From NCBI RefSeq assembly GCF_018139625.1, contig NZ_JAGSOH010000063.1, forward strand, positions 1 to 42,650: DNA of 42,650 nucleotides. Direction: 5' to 3'. The position numbers and the translations under genes were made by a program. Under the pieces are notes generated by a model. The model had not been told where the DNA came from, ran no database searches, and worked only from the letters and a program-made list of their open reading frames with translations. Below are positions 41,504-42,650 of the stretch, in pieces. The DNA is from Actinospica acidithermotolerans. Its GTDB lineage: Bacteria > Actinomycetota > Actinomycetes > Streptomycetales > Catenulisporaceae. The stretch's first letter is position 1; every line of letters begins with the position of its first letter.

Positions 41504-42637
41504 ATGGCGGAGCGGGTTCAGGTTCGGGATATCGATGACGATGAGGGCAAGCGGCTGGTGCGGATCGTGCGGCGCGGCACCGGTTCGGTGGTGACGTGGC
41601 GACGGGCGCAGATGGTGCTGCTGTCGGCGCAGAAGATGCCGGTGGCGAAGATCGCCGAAGTCACGTTCACCAGCGAGGACCGCGTGCGGGACGTGATCCA
41701 CAATTTCAACGCCGACGGGTTCGACTCGCTCTACCCGAAGTACGCCGGCGGCCGTCCGCGCACCTTCAACCTGCCCGAGCGCCGCGAGATCAAGAAGATC
41801 GCGAAGTCCAAGCCGTCCGAGCACGGCCTGCCGTTCTCAACCTGGAGTTTGTCGAAGCTCGCGGACTTCCTGGTCGCCGAGGGGGTGGTCGACGACATCT
41901 CGCACGAGGGACTGAGGGTCCTGCTCCGTGACGAAGGCGTCTCCTTTCAACGCATAAAGACCTGGAAGACCTCGAAGGACCCGGAATACCAGGTCAAGAA
42001 GGCGCGCGTCGAGCACCTCTACGCGATAGCCGACGGCGAGGTGATACCCGAGGACGGGGATCCCGAGGTCGTGGTGTGCCTGGACGAGTTCGGCCCGCTC
42101 AACCTCATGCCCCACCCCGGGCGCCAGTGGACCGAACGCGGCGGGGTGCACAAGGACCCGGACCGAGCCCCGCGCCCGCGACGCCGAGCGACCTACAACC
42201 GCAACGACGGGGTACGACATCTGTTCGCCGCCTACGACCTCGGCCGCGACCGGCTGTTCGGACACGTCAAGCCGCACAAGAAGCGCACGCAGTTCCTGGA
42301 GTTCTGCCGGTACCTGCGCACCTTGTACCCGACGGATGTGCGCATCGCGATCGTCTGCGACAACTTCTCGCCGCACCTCACGACCAAGCGCTGCCGCAGG
42401 GTGGCGGACTGGGCCGAGGCCAACAACGTCGAGATCGCCTACACCCCGACGAACTCCTCATGGCTCAACCGCATCGAAGCCCAGTTCACCGCCCTGCGCT
42501 ACTTCGCGCTCGACGGCACCGACCATGCCAGCCACAAAGAGCAGGCCAGCATGATCCGCCGGTACATCATCTGGCGCAACAAGCATGCCGACGACACACG
42601 ACTACGCCAGATCGTCGCCAGGGCAAACGTTGCCTGA
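41504..42637 (+). CDS. IS630-family transposase (DDE)
   Basis: The product has 377 residues from MAERVQVRDIDDDEG; an ATG six codons upstream (41486) is an alternative. An N-terminal HTH (AKIAEVTFTSEDRVRDVIHNF) and a winged-helix-like part are followed by the DDE domain: Asp in VVCLDEFGP (about residue 197), Asp in IVCDNFSPH (about 286) and the final acidic residue in NSSWLNRIEAQF (about 322). All three catalytic residues are present. The frame is intact to a TGA inside the right terminal repeat. It cuts out and joins the element at TA dinucleotides. Confidence 0.95.
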   Translation: MAERVQVRDIDDDEGKRLVRIVRRGTGSVVTWRRAQMVLLSAQKMPVAKIAEVTFTSEDRVRDVIHNFNADGFDSLYPKYAGGRPRTFNLPERREIKKIAKSKPSEHGLPFSTWSLSKLADFLVAEGVVDDISHEGLRVLLRDEGVSFQRIKTWKTSKDPEYQVKKARVEHLYAIADGEVIPEDGDPEVVVCLDEFGPLNLMPHPGRQWTERGGVHKDPDRAPRPRRRATYNRNDGVRHLFAAYDLGRDRLFGHVKPHKKRTQFLEFCRYLRTLYPTDVRIAIVCDNFSPHLTTKRCRRVADWAEANNVEIAYTPTNSSWLNRIEAQFTALRYFALDGTDHASHKEQASMIRRYIIWRNKHADDTRLRQIVARANVA

Positions 42638-42645
42638 TGCGGCAC
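42621..42645 (-). repeat. Right terminal inverted repeat of IS630
   Basis: Perfect inverse copy of 41429-41453. It contains the transposase stop codon (TGA at 42635-42637) and is followed by TA and the continuation of the interrupted target. Confidence 0.95.
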
Positions 42646-42650
42646 TAGCT

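Larger units (their letters stand above)
41429..42645 (+). mobile_element. Complete IS630-family element with TA target duplication
   Basis: The element spans 1217 bases, with perfect 25-base inverted ends (41429-41453 and 42621-42645) flanked by TA on both sides (41427-41428, 42646-42647). IS630 elements insert at TA and duplicate it, and the wider target reads CTAG, a usual preference. The single transposase gene fills the element and its stop lies inside the right repeat. The perfect ends suggest a recent, possibly active insertion into the TPR gene. Confidence 0.93.

Overview
The DNA is very GC-rich with strongly G/C-biased third codon positions, GTG/TTG starts, and families typical of filamentous actinomycetes: a huge secreted RHS protein, a LamG/DNRLRE-type exoprotein, IS families common in Streptomyces relatives, and a YnfA/ArsT/ArsC arsenic cluster. 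A Streptomyces-like or Catenulispora-like actinobacterium is the best guess. No rRNA, tRNA or CRISPR array was seen. The window is an accessory region bounded on both sides by insertion sequences.

Region 1 (1-7000, all minus strand). An IS30-type end cuts an IS3 element. The IS3 element in turn cuts the second of two overlapping genes that share the motif QHNHGSGTFIGGD, at the C-end of one protein and near the N-end of the next. Upstream lie two membrane-anchored Mrr-type nuclease genes, an 823-residue protein with a zinc ribbon and a C-terminal PD-(D/E)XK-like motif, and a 65-residue membrane protein. This looks like a defence or conflict island.

Region 2 (7170-8070) holds relics: the two ends of a tyrosine integrase of the same family as the intact integrase at 38.2-39.5 kb, joined to a degenerate IS5-type transposase.

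Region 3 (8.2-21.8 kb) is an exported-protein block: a Tat-signal seven-bladed WD40 protein, a 2148-residue RHS/SpvB-like protein, and a divergent 1925-residue protein with two LamG domains and a degenerate SGNH-hydrolase domain. A 1.1 kb non-coding stretch with short dispersed repeats follows.

Region 4 (22.9-27.3 kb) holds an uncharacterised protein next to a SLATT-like two-TM protein, a probable EIK-motif nuclease, and a small HEVGH metalloprotease-like protein.

Region 5 (27.35-37.94 kb) is an arsenic-resistance island. It has ArsR with paired candidate operators, a tiny Cys-pair protein, an ArsO-like flavoprotein with Cys-pair tails, an MFS exporter, a DUF4238-like protein, an ArsC, an ArsR-LMW-phosphatase fusion, an AqpS-type channel, two more ArsC, an ArsT-type thioredoxin reductase, a CoA-disulfide-reductase-like flavoenzyme and YnfA. 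No ArsB/Acr3 pump is present. Arsenate is probably reduced by ArsC, recharged by thioredoxin/ArsT, and arsenite probably leaves through the aquaglyceroporin and/or the MFS protein. The two halves differ in third-base preference, so the island is probably a mosaic.

Region 6 (38.2-42.65 kb) holds the intact integrase, a graveyard of fragments (DUF3631-like, IS3 OrfA-like, and a possible DUF7019-like frameshifted gene), and a TPR gene cut by a complete IS630 element with 25-bp perfect inverted repeats and a TA duplication.
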